Source: Paralvinella palmiformis (taxonomy: Eukaryota > Annelida > Polychaeta > Terebellida > Alvinellidae). Taken from it: a stretch of 64,000 nucleotides of DNA. This document shows positions 11,701 to 23,984 of this stretch, piece after piece. The notes beneath the pieces are model-generated. The model saw only the letters and a list, made by a program, of their open reading frames with translations. It did no database searches and was not told where the DNA came from. The position numbers were made by a program, and so were the translations under genes. The DNA lies in NCBI GenBank assembly GCA_025642065.1, contig JAODUP010001134.1:62001-126000 (forward strand), written 5' to 3'. The stretch's first letter is position 1. Each line of letters starts with the position of its first letter.

Positions 11701-14700
11701 ACACAATGCAATGTAAGTTAGATGGGCCTATTTCTGTTAATTGTCTGCATCATTAGTATCACACTGTGCCAAAAGTATGTTATCAGTTGTCTCTGTTCTT
11801 TAAAATTTCTGATGACCATTTATATTGTCATGTTTCCAGGTGCTGCCTCGTGTATAGACTTTAATGCTGAAACCCGCAAGTTGTTTGTTGGCTTAGAAAA
11901 TGGCACTATTTGTGTGAGTAACATTAATTTGTATTGTCAGATCTATATATATATATTAATGTAACTGTGAAACTGAATTAGCTAAGCATCCTTTATTTTA
12001 AACATGATGTTACTTCTAGAATAAAATTCATTTGAATTGAGTATTTTTGTCACCATCTTCAGATATAAATAAGTTGTTCCTGTCCTGTTTGTTCAGCCTA
12101 TTTTGTGCCAGTTAGATCACACTCATGGTTGATGCACCAATCCTAGGTGATAGTGCTACATAGGGGTTTCCACCCACTTGTGGGGTAGAAGATTTAAGCT
12201 TAACATTAGATTTAGGTGAAGTATTCTGTAGATCTACACCGTTTATACATTGTCAGATAGACTCTCACCATTTAGTCCCCGGATTTTAACCGACATTTAA
12301 AGCAGATGGGAAATACTAAAATAGATGCCTCTAAAATGTCTGTTGAATAATTAGTTGTTAAATCGCAGAAAACTATATTAATAAAACAAAAATGGTATTT
12401 AGAACTTGGTATCCAATAAAATATCATCTGTCTAACGTGACTCATATGTTTAATATGTTGCATTTATAAAGGGCCGAGGGGAAGACAGCTTTAGCTATCT
12501 TGGTCCTTCAATTTCCTACATAATCTATCAATATTAATTGTATGTCTATAATAATATATATTATGTGTAATACTGGAAATTGATAAATTAATCTATCTGC
12601 CATAGTAATTATTATTACTTTTATTTCTGGGTAATTAAAAACTAAATGTGTGTATTATGTAGTGATACTATCAGTATCATAGCATTTTTCTTTAGCTTAA
12701 CTTGTTTGAGTTTATAATTAAAAGTGTGTGTGTGTGTGTACACATATACACGCATTTAATATATTTATTTTACACTTTATTAAATTGTTACAGGATAATA
12801 TTAATACTAAATGCTCTTTCTAACAACTAGCTGCTCGTGACTTAATATATATATATATATTGTATGTCAATGACCGTCATTTATTATTAGGTATAGAACC
12901 AGTTTTTAGGTTTGTATTACCTGTATATGCCATGGTAAAATAATGCAAGCATTTTATAGGTGTACATATCTGGTAACTTAGCAGGGTTCATTTCAGTTAA
13001 TTTAGTTTTTATCAGTTTCAGTTCTACTACTTCTAGATAAACTAATTTCAGTCATATTTTTACAACTGGACATGCCAAATACTGGTTTCTCACTGCATTG
13101 TTGATAAGCTCATAATAGAACATCTCAAAGAACTTGTTGGTGACAAATCTAGCTTGAACCATCATCATCTTGACAACAGTGCTTAGAGTTCTGTGCTTCA
13201 AACCTCCAGTTTGTGGGTTTGAATCCAGCTAATACCTGTGTTTGTGGGATTCGTTTCCTTGTGGTGTGGCTTTTTGACGATATATCCCCAGTGTCAGACA
13301 TAGGGTCAATTCATTTTTGAAATTGATGGGCAGTTCTGGAATTGCTACAAAAAAATTAAATCCACAAATTATTTTTTTAATTCAGAAATATTTCTTCAAT
13401 GACAATCCTACTTAGAATGTAAACTACTCAGGAGTAGGTACTCCGAGTACCTGCTTCGACCAGTGATTGGAGTAGGTAAAAATTGAAATTGATAAATTTG
13501 AGGTGGAATTTGAATTGAGCCCAAGAGTAAATAACTAAACAACAAGAATCATTATTAAGATAGCTATTTTAGTCTATCTACAGATAAGTTCAACGAACAT
13601 AATTCAACGAAATATCGTGTCGTTGGGTGCATTTTTTTTATTTGATAAATATTTCATTTCTGCTTCCTATTTCTGTCCAGCTTTACCATTAAACCATTGT
13701 GTGGGTAGGTAGGTAATCCGGCCTTTACAAAATATGGCTGGTTTATTAATACACATATTATTGTGATCTTTCTGGACCGTAAGTAGAATAATATTTACTT
13801 GTTTACTGATGCATAAAACATTTCCTCATGAAGACTTTCTCTTATTGCTCCAACTGCAGGAATACCAGGTTGCTGATGATTATAACAAAATGAACCACGT
13901 CAGAGATTATCTGGGTAAGTAATCTTCTATATTTGGGCCATTCTGACACTCATCAAATTTACAATCATTTGTTGGCTGAAAGGAATCATATTTTAGCCTG
14001 TTCCAGTGCTCACCACACGTCAGTTTTATTGGTGATGTGCCTACTGATCACTTTCTTTGCAGCCCACCAATCTCGCGTGACGAATGTCATCTTCTCGCTG
14101 ACCCATGAATGGGTATTGAGCTGTGGTCGAGACAAATATTTTCAGTGGCACTGCTCCGAGACAGGACGCCGTCTGGGGGGATACCAGACAAATGCTTGGT
14201 GTACTAGTCTTCAGTATCCTTTGACAGATATGTGTGTGTGTTGGTTAATGACACAACTGGGTGCAAACTAATGTCTAACAATGTACTCAATTAAATCGTA
14301 ACAGTTATTTTACCAATTGATGTATAAATAATGCTTGTTTATGATTCATTTCTGACTCGTACCCGTTTTTGAAGGATTGTTTTCTCAGGAGGCTGTCATG
14401 TATTCCATGCGTGACAAATGTTGATATTCTTGGATGTAGGTGTTTCTCATGTATCAGATGAGTTGTCTGTAGTCTGATAGAGTTTAGGACTATTTCTTCA
14501 TCTTACATATGAGGGTCCTGCAATAATTAGAGCACTGTGTCGCAAACCTCTGGGTTGTCGGTTCAAATCCAGTTCTTTCCTGTGTATGTGGGAGGGGAAA
14601 TTTTCTCCAGTGGGTCACCCCGGGCACCTCTGTAGCCTAGTTGGTAACACTCAGTCTATCTAATCACTCATTTCAGTGAGGCGATGTTTTTGAAAATAAA

Positions 14701-17315
14701 TTCACCAATCTAGATTTACACCAAAACCATATTATACTTACTTCCTTCACATTTTATTTTCATCCATAATTTACTTCTTCAAAAACTTCGTATTAATGTA
14801 CCTTACCTTCTGTGTTTAAACTTCATATTAATGTACCTTACCTTCTGTATTTAAATACAATCATCAGGATTTGATGAATAAATTATTACCGTATCATCAT
14901 CATCTGGTGAGTCAAACTTGCTGATGTCAATTACTGATTCATGCATTGGAAGTGAATGGTATTTATTCATCAAAGTTTTTATTAGTAATTAGTTGGCATG
15001 TTTTGTGTGTGATGGTGAAATCGTTCATGAAAATGTGACTTGGTCACTGCTGCAGCAATTTGGTTTGAGTTATAGATGATTGTCAGAAATTTACTAAATT
15101 TCTGACAATCATCTGACAATTGGTTTTCATGTTAAAGTTCCATTTAATTTAGCTATAGATTTAATTGTGAATGGACATGTAGTTAAAAATAATGATAAAT
15201 TAAAACACACCTATCACAATAAGCATCAGATATAAAGAGAACTGTAGTTTTCAGACATTATATAACTACCCAGTAATGAGAATTTATGGCAAAACCATGA
15301 ACCTTTGTGTAAATGTTGAAATATAGGTGTTGTCCATTTCTTTGTATAAAAAATGAGTAATTTCAAGAGTACCTCAAATAAAATGTGTTACTTTTGTTAC
15401 TGATGAACAAAATGTGGCCAGTTTTTCTCCATAAAGATATTTGACTTCCTGCGGGTTCAGAATGTCAAATCCACCCCATCTATCATCCTGGATAATAAAT
15501 GAGGCAAATAAAGGGATGCGATATGAAAGTGGTTTTTAATCCGGATATGTCTTAAGTCCATGCTCATCCAAGTAAAAAGTCAGTGAAGTTGTTTTTAGAA
15601 TGCCGATTATTGTGAACTTAAAACTGTTACATCCAAATTGTTGATTATTTAAGACATGATAATATTTACATTCAGTTCTGTGTCACACTGATAATTACCT
15701 GCATTCTTTACTTTTTTCACATTAAATACCATTGTTTGATGAAATTTTGATTTAGACCAAGGAAGACGGGACGTTTTTGTTCGGGTATTTGATAGGAACA
15801 CTGTAGTCACCTAGCTACACTTGTTTTACAGATTACGATAATGACGCCTTGATCTTTGTATCATGAAAAGAAAAATCTAATTGAGGCAATTTACTTAAAA
15901 ATGTGAATCCTTAACCAACCACTCAGATTTGATGTTCAATCTTGTTATGCATTTGTCAGTGATTTTTCTGGACAAATTTCTGTTCTGAAAATTAGCAACA
16001 ATGGTTTTGAAGTAATAACAACTTTAAAGGGTCACTCTGGTATGTTTATTCTGTATTCTTAGATTTCTAAAGTCTTGTCGATTCTTGCTAAATCTATTCA
16101 GCGGTGAACATTTCTTAGTGTTTTTGTTGTAAATTCTTCTATGAGCTGTTTAAATCAGTTTCTCTCTCTCTGTGTGTGTGTGTCTGTGACTGGGGAAGAA
16201 TGTACATTTAAAGTGCCACATACACACTTGTATTTTTACATAAGTATACAGATATTGATATCATTAATTGGGCCACTTTTTTTGTATAGCTTTTCCTGTT
16301 TTTATTGCAGGTAGTGTTAGGAGTCTAGCTTGGGATGACGAACGTAGTCTTCTATTTTCGGCCAGTTTTGACCAGTCAATCATAGTGTGGGATATTGGAG
16401 GTCGACAGGGAACAGCATTTGAACTTCAAGGTCACCAGTATGTATTTTAATATGTTAATATGATCAACTATCAGTATTTTGATTAGAAGAGTATCACCAG
16501 GTTTCATACAGGTGTTCATATTCTGATACATGCTGTATTTTTACTTAATTTATCTTTAACGTAGTCTATATAGTTTCTTTTTCTCTATCTGTGTAGGTCT
16601 GTAGTATATAGAGTAATTTCAAGTTCACTATATATTACAAATCTAGGTGTGATCTGTTGTGCATGATGTTCTGTCATCACCTGGAATGAAAATTATTGTA
16701 TTCATCAATGGATCTTTGTAGATATGTGCCATCATAATTATCATTGAAAATACATATCTTCTCATATTTATAATTTGAAAATGGCATGTTCAACTAATTT
16801 GCAAATGATTCCGTAAATTTATCTCCTTTCTAACCCATGATAAGTTGTACTTTCTGTACATATTTGTTTTTAAATACAATAGTAATACTCATATGTAATA
16901 GTTATTAGTAATTAAGGCCACACAAAAAATGTCATGTTATTAAAGTTAACACACTGAAGTGTATGCTGGACTGTATCTACAACAGTACAGTAATTCCTGG
17001 TGTGTTAGAACTGTATGCTCACTTGGAAACAGACTAGTTCATTTCCTCCTCAGATGGCAGATGGGTATCAATTTTCTCCAAATTTAGTCCAAAAATATAG
17101 GATACCTTGAATTGCAGTGAATTTCAATCAGCTTGAGGATGGGAATATAATTGTTTTATTTGTCATAAATGTCATTTCCGTTATATTGCGCTGAACTGAA
17201 TTGTTCCTTAATTTGGTAATTATTGACGCAAGCCTCATACTTAGTTGTCTGAGAGAGCAAGAGAGAGATAAATTTGTCCAATCATTATATAATTCATTCC
17301 TATTTGTCAGCTCCC

Positions 17316-17364
<49 letters not shown>

Positions 17365-20300
17365 AATAAGGGTGTTGGCTATTTTATGGCCTATTTTCAT
17401 GTTTGTTAGACATCATCACACATCCATGTTGTTGATGTAGATATTGATTATCATATATATTTATATAATAATAATAACGTATATTTAATAAAGCGCCCTT
17501 ACTAGCAAGAGCCATTCAAAGGCAATGTACAAATAATCTGTAATACAATAATACCCCAAGTAATATGTCTATATAAACCCTATAAGAGATTTAAAAGATA
17601 ATTATTATTTATCTGTGACAACAACCTTGAGCAGGTGTGTTTTTAGAACGACTTTAAATTTTTCAAGTGAAACTATATATATATTATGACTAGTTAACAG
17701 CCCAGGCTATTATTTATTCTGGGTCCAATATACTTGTGTTGTTAAGACTGTGATGGATTTAACCATTAGTGAAGCTGTGATGATTAAATGTACAGAACTA
17801 AAAATACAGAAGCTGGCAGCCTCCCCCCACGGTGTGGATAAACTTGGTCATCATCTGGCAACTGTCTTGATCAATTATTTGGCTGGCCCGATTTATTTTT
17901 GGCCATTTACTTAAAACGGCTGGATGATTGTTTGACTAAAAGCCTATGTTTATATACTTGTTTGATTGTATTTTTTATGCATTCACTGCTGTCTGATATG
18001 CCCAAACGCATCCTTTGATTGATTTTCTAATATTTCAGTGATCGTGTACAGTCAGTTGTTTATGCGTCTTCGTCAAAGCAGCTCCTGTCAGCCGGGGATG
18101 ATTGCATTCTAGCAATTTGGGACATGGACGTCAAACGACAAGAGGTTAGCATCTTCAGTGATCATCTGATTACGCGACGATTATACGAGCATTTCTATTT
18201 GTGATATGTTCGCATGTATTTTGTATCGCATGATACTTTTGCTGTTAAAAGAAGCCTCATCAGGTCTAAAAAAGTATTTCTTCACCTCGCTTGCCCTCGA
18301 CAGACCATCATATATGCTCTGAATTAGCTCCCCTTTCCCAAACCTGGCAACATCATCCAAAGCAGTTTATTGGGAAGTCTTACATTACGAGTTCCATAAG
18401 AAAACTTTGGTACTAAACAGATACCTTGAGCTATGAATAACATTCTCAGGCTATGATTTATGAGGGAGAAGAGTCATCAGTTGGTTCTATTTGAATCAGA
18501 CTAATCTTTATTTCTCGTCGGATATAGTTGTCTCATCTCGTTGTTGATTATTAAAATACAGCTTAAGAACAGCGTTGACTCGTTCCTTTAAAATGCAACA
18601 ATTACATAACAATATCTACAGATATCAGGATATACCTAAAATATTAAAAAATTAATATTTAATCATCTCTTTTGAAAATATTGTGTAGAATTATAAATAT
18701 AATGATTAGGCCAAAGATATTTCATGCATTTTCTTGCACCACAAAGAGGATGTAAACAGCTGAAAATCACACACACACACAGACAAGACTAGCACATATT
18801 TTGTCTGAAAAGGTACTAGCCTAGTCAGGCTAGTATTTTGTGTGAGTAATTAGCCCGAAGCCAGAACACACTAGTTAGTTCCAGGTGTCAAGGATACCAA
18901 TTGTTTTGGCCCTGAGACCTCAAGTTAATTTCCTAGAAAAATAGAATGCGATCAGGTGCAGGTAATAAAGCAATTTATACAAAAAGCTATCAGTGAATGT
19001 TTTTATATTTTTAAAACATTCATAACCCTTGAAGAACAGATGTAGTTGGAATAGATACAGATATGAACCATAGTATACATGTCACACTATAAACCATTGC
19101 ATAGGTAATACAATCTGACATGACGATGATTTAGCATTGTGCTTTATAGACATTTGTGCACTGTAGAGATCTCAATTATGATAAGGATGTCTTTTTTTCT
19201 TGGTGGTGCACTGTCTGATGTTGTTGTTGTTTCCAGACACCCGACTGGGCAGAGAGTGACATGTGCCAAAAGTGTAACAGTCCATTTTTCTGGAATGTTA
19301 AGACAATGTGGGAGATGAAGACGATAGGCGTTAGACAGGTATGTCATTTTATTTGTTGGTGGTTTCAATTTGTTGGTGGGCATCCTTCTGTATTGAGCAG
19401 GGCACCTCCGAGGTTATGTTGGTAGCGCATTGGACCACAGATCACTACCACCAGAGTTTGAATCTTGATATGGGCATATCTGAAAGGTTGTTTCGTCTTT
19501 GACTTTGCTTCATTACCTTTGGAGGTCACTCAGCTCATTTAGCCTAACATGTGCATCATCATCTGTATTGATCACATGTCTGTGGGTAAGTTTACTTGTT
19601 GATTTTGCATGCAGTTTCATGACTTACCTTTCTACTTATAGCATCACTGTAGACACTGTGGCAAGGCGATATGTGCTAAATGCTCACAGAACAAGTCGAC
19701 TATTCCGGTGATGGGCTACGAGTATGAAGTGCGCGTCTGCGACCAGTGTCACTCGGATCTTAGTGATGAAGAGTAAGCTATTTTGTTTCTCCGTTGTAAT
19801 GTGCTGCTTCTGATTGCACGAATGTGCTCTGCAATCGGTGAACATTAATTGTGCATTTAACATTGCAGTCGAGCACCAATGGCCACATTCCATGACACCA
19901 AACAGTCAGTTACATTTATGAGTTTGGACTCAACAAGAAAACAGCTGCTAACAGTTGGCAAGGATAGGGTTATAAAGGTATCTTAAAGTGTATTATAAGT
20001 TAGTCAGTTAGTCAACACTTTGGTTTTTAAATGTACTTCACCATCAAATAGTTGAAATGAATTTTGCATTTTCTTGTACATTTCTGTAAATATGTATACC
20101 TATAAACGACTTTTGTCTGGTTTTGTAATATTGCAGTAGTGCGTGTTTACATGCATGTGTGTGTGTGTTAGTGTTTGTGTGTGTGTAATAATTCAGTAAC
20201 ATCTTTGTAGTTTTAAAATGTCTTTGTAGTTTTATAATTATAGTGCAAGTTACATGCAGTTTTATAATTAGTATTAGTGAGCAATTTCTATGCAATTCTG

Positions 20301-20367
20301 AAAATTTTCACGCTACAATTCGTTTTTTATTTTTCAGTTATGGGACTTGTCCACCGTTCTTCATTAG
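8736..20367 (+). CDS. WDFY2: WD repeat and FYVE domain-containing protein 2 (12 exons)
   Basis: Early-endosome PI3P-binding adaptor; vertebrate WDFY2 links endosomes to Akt signalling. Exons: 8736-8887, 11645-11712, 11840-11913, 13860-13914, 14063-14213, 15927-16039, 16311-16437, 18039-18144, 19237-19338, 19642-19772, 19869-19977 and 20338-20367. All introns are GT-AG, the phases join cleanly, and the total is 1218 nt (405 residues; the family is about 400). Residues 1-282 hold six WD40 repeats, with landmarks [33 protein letters not shown] and [21 protein letters not shown] finger (about 283-360) is inserted before the last WD repeat, which closes with [12 protein letters not shown] and TAG. 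This domain order is diagnostic of WDFY1/2. Vertebrate WDFY1 and WDFY2 are paralogues, so the single copy here could be named for either. An in-frame ATG at codon 11 (8766) is an alternative start. Confidence 0.95.
9660..9905 (-). mobile_element. Non-LTR retrotransposon reverse-transcriptase C-terminal relic
   Basis: Minus-strand conceptual frames, broken by stops and shifts, read LLRWLGHV, then [12 protein letters not shown], then [12 protein letters not shown]. This order (RW.GH, RGRGRP, DR..WR) is typical of the C-terminus of LINE-encoded endonuclease/reverse transcriptases. It sits inside WDFY2 intron 1 in antisense orientation and is non-functional. Similarity may extend to about 10060. 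Confidence 0.6.
10199..10300 (+). repeat. Interspersed repeat family D
   Basis: Contains AATGTATATTTAATAAACCG followed by CCCATACTAGCATGG, ATTCAAATGCACTGTACAAA and a poor AT tail ending in AATACCCC. The same block recurs at 17467, 36560, 38447, 42889 and 54631. Confidence 0.7.
10380..10440 (+). repeat. Fragment of interspersed repeat family E
   Basis: GTGATTGGAGTAGGTAAAAT followed by GGAATTGACCCC matches the longer block at 13300-13520 and an inverted copy at 36715-36860. Confidence 0.5.
10735..10890 (+). repeat. tRNA-derived repeat, family C
   Basis: TCCAATGGTCCAGTGGTTAG is an A-box-like head. GTGGATTCAAATCCAACTCA is B-box-like, followed by TGTGTTTATGGAAATGTTTC. It lies in WDFY2 intron 1. 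The long ORF at 10752-11123 starts inside it and is not coding. Confidence 0.7.
13175..13520 (+). repeat. Family C tRNA-like repeat followed by family E repeat
   Basis: 13175-13300 carries GTGGGTTTGAATCCAGCTAA and TGTGTTTGTGGGATTCGTTT (family C). 13300-13520 carries GGTCAATTCATTTTTGAAAT, TAGGTACTCCGAGTACCTGC and GATTGGAGTAGGTAAAAATT (family E). Both lie in WDFY2 intron 3. Confidence 0.6.
14505..14665 (+). repeat. Family C tRNA-like repeat abutting a family B SINE fragment
   Basis: 14505-14615 has GTCGGTTCAAATCCAGTTCT and TGTGTATGTGGGAGGGG. It is followed at 14622 by the family B head GGGCACCTCTGTAGCCTAGT, truncated after ~45 bp. Located in WDFY2 intron 5. Confidence 0.55.
15074..15114. repeat. 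Perfect 19-bp inverted repeat with 3-nt loop
   Basis: AGATGATTGTCAGAAATTT (15074-15092), loop ACT, then its exact reverse complement (15096-15114). Within WDFY2 intron 5. No function assigned. Confidence 0.9.
17326..17361. repeat. (TA)n microsatellite
   Basis: Uninterrupted TA run in WDFY2 intron 7. The tyrosine/isoleucine-rich frames read through it on both strands are artefacts. Confidence 0.9.
17467..17680 (+). repeat. Interspersed repeat family D, long copy
   Basis: ATTTAATAAAGCGCCCTTAC, TAGCAAGAGCCATTCAAAGG, GTACAAATAATCTGTAATAC, then AGAGATTTAAAAGATAATTA and GAGCAGGTGTGTTTTTAGAA. Shares the extended 3' half with the copies at 36560 and 54631. WDFY2 intron 7. Confidence 0.75.
19237..19772 (+). 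CDS. WDFY2: WDFY2 exons 9-10: FYVE zinc finger
   Basis: Exon 9 (19237-19338) supplies W-A-E-S-D, the first Cys pair (C-Q-K-C) and the aromatic [10 protein letters not shown] segment. Exon 10 (19642-19772) supplies the basic PI3P-binding patch R-Q-H-H-C-R-H-C-G (residues 315-323), C-A-K-C and the terminal V-R-V-C-D-Q-C. All eight zinc ligands expected of a FYVE domain are present, so PI3P binding is probably intact. Variation of the canonical R-R/K-H-H-C-R to R-Q-H-H-C-R is also seen in vertebrate WDFY2. Confidence 0.92.
19402..19560 (+). repeat. tRNA-derived SINE, family B
   Basis: GGCACCTCCGAGGTTATGTT head, GCATTGGACCACAGATCACT, TTGCTTCATTACCTTTGGAG and CATTTAGCCTAACATGTGCA. Sits between the two FYVE exons of WDFY2 in the same orientation. 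Confidence 0.82.
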
Positions 20368-21707
20368 TATTATAGACTTTTATGCCAATGATGTAGGTCA
20401 CATCTTTTACCGATTATCCAAAATGAGCCACACAGCCACACCATGTGATGTTAGAGATCATGTGATAGGACGCAAACAGCTGGGAAGATTCCATATTGGA
20501 AAGACGAAGAGTTCTTCTCTATGCCGAGAGTGTTTTTATTGCCAAGATACCCCTTTTCTTGTTAACAGGAGAAAGAGATGCACCTTCAAACACACGCACA
20601 CAAACACACGCCCACGCATTGCTGTAAACTGCACTTGCTATAATACAATGTAGGGGCTCAGTTACAAATTTGTACCTCGCTAGCTGCAAGAGACTGGAAT
20701 ATTTTTATCTGTCTCATGGCTTTGCACATTTGCGCAATCTGTTTATCTCTTGGGGCTTCTGTCATGGATGTACCGGCAGATATACGGATAATCAGAGAGA
20801 GATTGTGAAGGACGTGAGAGTTAATGACATCAGCTAAAACTTGTTTAATTTGTGTCCAATCTCATAATTATACATGTTATTTACTGTTGTGTAATGATGT
20901 GTTCCTCTAGACCAGAAGGCAAAGAAGTCTCTATTTTCATATCTTGGAAAACAGATTTTGAAGAAAAAAATCAAAATGGGATCAAATATGTCTTGATGGA
21001 CACTACAATGTGTACATTTAGCGTGCTGGTGCTGTTCTACAACAGAAGTTGTTTAAAATCAGCGGGAATGTGGCATGGATAGCCAGTATTGTGCGTGCTA
21101 ATTTGTGTCAGCAGGGAGTTTTATGCTTCTTGGATTTATTTGGTCTAAATAAGCATTTGCAGGCATGTACAGAACAATATGAACGATCTATACACATCTT
21201 GTACGACTTATAGACCAGCCACCTTCCTCTAACATTAGCTACCACTGATTGATAGTCTGTTATTTTTTATGCCTTTGACATGGCTGAAGATACCGGGTCA
21301 TGCCGATTGAAGACTGCTAAGTCAGGAAACTCCAATGAGTAAAGCCAGTTTATTTCAATATGTTGTATAGTTTCCAGTAGACGTTGATTTTGGCAGTGTA
21401 CAGCTGTATGTGTACTTTTAATAATCAACCTCTTTATAATGATCTGAAGTGTTTTTTGGTGAATGTGTTAAAATCTGTGAAGCGGTGTTTATGTTCCTCA
21501 ATAATTTCATACCTTTATTTAATCGGAATGTTACAATGTGAAATATGACTTTATTTCGCCTTGAAATAGACAATAACAAACTTCCATAATATCCTTATCC
21601 GTGACAAAGCAATTGACAGTCATTTGGGGATTAGCCACGATGTTGGTGGGGTGTCGGTTATACCAGTGGAAACCTGTATCTTTCAGCGTTTACATCATCG
21701 CTCTCCA
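20368..21707 (+). other. WDFY2 3' flank / probable 3'-UTR
   Basis: Sequence after the WDFY2 stop. No clean AATAAA was found within about 1 kb, so the 3' end is not defined. The 136-residue frame overlapping the last exon (20243-20653) is in a different frame from the gene and is not supported. Confidence 0.35.
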
Positions 21708-21899
21708 GGACGGCTCCGTGATCTAGCGGTAGCTTGTTGGACCACAGATCACTATCACCTGTATTTGAATCCCAGCGCGGGCATATCTGAAGGTTGTTTC
21801 ATCCTTGACTTTGCTTCATTACCTTTGGAGGTCGCTCGGCCCATTTAGCCTACCATGTGCACAAAAGTGGCCGTAAAACACCAATCATCATCATCATCG
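21708..21899 (+). repeat. tRNA-derived SINE, family B (near full length)
   Basis: One of the best-preserved copies: CGGCTCCGTGATCTAGCGGT head, ATTTGAATCCCAGCGCGGGC (B box), TTCATTACCTTTGGAGGTCG, GGCCCATTTAGCCTACCATG, GTGGCCGTAAAACACCAATC, ending in an ATC trinucleotide tail. Confidence 0.88.
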
Positions 21900-22984
21900 C
21901 TCTCCAGCTAAACATGACACCATAGTACTGGATCCCAGGGTGGTCTTCGGGATATAAAATGCTGCCAGTTCCTCATCGGATCTCTGATTGGGAGCAACTG
22001 ATTGTGTATATAATGTAATATGTTATCTGCTTTGTGTTCAAGACTCCGAAATCGGGTACCTAATAGTAAGGAGTAAGTGAAACTGTACTCAGTCCATCCT
22101 TTACAGCTGTTAACGGTACATTGCGGGGTTGTGAGGTCAAACCGCAGTATCATCTGTGGCTGCAGGGTGTTTCAATTTAATTGTCTCATTTTCCCACAGG
22201 TAGCAGCCAACTCAGTTGTATGCCCCAAATGTGACCAGGCACCAAGACTAAAAAGCGATTCGTTGCTCGTTTTGTCTAGTTGAGTGGACGAACTCTTTCA
22301 GCAAGTGTCTCACTATCCTATCAACAATAACGCTTTCATGATTAATTACGTCCAGAAATTCGCTCTGCGTGATCCATTTTTCGTAAATATTTTTCTCTAG
22401 AGGTGTTTCAATTTGTTACCGGGTAGCTGGCGAGATTTTCGTCTGGATGACTGTGGTATCAACCAAATCGGACATCGCACATAGTTCAACTTATAGCATT
22501 CGCGGTTATAATTTACCGCTTAGACCTTCTCTTCCACATGGTCAAAAATACAATACGGTAAAGATGTTGTCAGAACAGTGTCAATATTATGTTGAATACT
22601 CGGTCACGGATTTGTCTCTAACATTTTCTGCCCATTTATAGACATACAGCCCATAGCTGTAGCCCAGTTTCATCGAGTCGTACCAAATCCTTAATCTGGA
22701 TCAATTTGGTGAGGGAGGTGGGGATTTTAAAGACTGATTAATTTTCTTAATTTGTATGCATTGGTCTTACCGGTTTGTAGACCAGCACCCGATTCCACTG
22801 TAACCTGTTTATTTGAGATCTTTCATATGATCATGTTATTTACAAGGGACTAGCCCTTAGACCAGGCGTCGCCAGCGCCAAAGCTGAACGAAACACATAT
22901 TCACATTAGGTTCACTAATCATGAATGGGATTTGTTTTTGTTATTTCGCTGAATGCGCGTTAAATCCGTAGTCGTTCGTTTTTT

Positions 22985-23120
22985 CGACGGCACAGTGATT
23001 AGAACACGGCCGTACAAACCTCAAAGTTGTGAGTTCGAATCCGGCCCATATCCGTCTTTGTGGAATTTACTTCCGCAAGGAGTCGCCATATTTGCAAGTT
23101 GTGGCCATTGTCGAGGCTAA
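22985..23120 (+). repeat. tRNA-derived repeat, family C
   Basis: GGCACAGTGATTAGAACACG head, GTGAGTTCGAATCCGGCCCA (B box), followed by TCTTTGTGGAATTTACTTCC. Confidence 0.65.
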
Positions 23121-23698
23121 ACAACTCCAATCCCCATTCAGTTTGAGAACTATGATTGATTCAGATGTGAAATTACGTTTCTTCGGTAGTTATTTGTGAA
23201 TAAAATAGTCGCTCAGTAATTGGTTTGTAATTGGAGAGATGGGGGGGGGGGGAGAAATTGTTTAAACGGTGTTTCAGCTAAAATACATTCCACCCGTCTA
23301 TACACGTAGAAGAATATGTCGCCGACAAACCTGTCTCGCTTACAGTCGCCAAATAATTGGTGACCTATTTGATAATAAGAGTGGTCCAGCTGTTGAGTGA
23401 AATTCAGTTGGATGGTGGCCAGTTCAGTGTGTAATCGGTTTTGTTGTACATTTGCCTTGCGGTCTGTTCGGGATTATTTATTTCGGGGGTCATCCGGCTA
23501 TTTATATAGTCCGATAGTCAATCGATGTACTACTTATCTGTTAAAGACGTCTGTAATAATTGGGTGTCCCTTTTCATTTTTGCCTATTTCCTTTTGTTAT
23601 TGATTTTCAAGCCATTATTTTTTTCTTCAATACTCTTGTTTTCATTTGTGTAGCTTTATCTAATACAAATGTGATGACCTCACGCTGTCAAATATGTT

Positions 23699-23725
23699 CA
23701 GTGTGTGTGTGTGTGTGTGTGTGTG
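23699..23725. repeat. (GT)n microsatellite
   Basis: Continuous GT run; a second shorter run lies near 23787-23801. Confidence 0.9.
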
Positions 23726-23984
23726 CCCGAATGATTGGTGTGTGTTCTTTGGGCTATTGCAGTATAGTAAGGCAGAGATCGGTGCGTGTGTGTGTGTGTG
23801 TGATTTTGTTATCTCAGAAGCACTAGTGAATAAATTTTGTCGCCAACCGACTTTGTTGTGGACTGATTGAAAAAAAATGTTGAACAATCGCATCCTCTTT
23901 CACAATGTAACTCATCTGTTATCGTTTTCATATACAAAAGTAATATTAATACACACTCTGGCAGGTGTGACTGAACTGCTTTTA

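Noticed and set aside
20243..20653. 136-codon plus-strand frame overlapping the last WDFY2 exon
   Set aside because: It is in a different frame from the WDFY2 coding exon, which is fixed by homology (LWDLSTVLH then stop).
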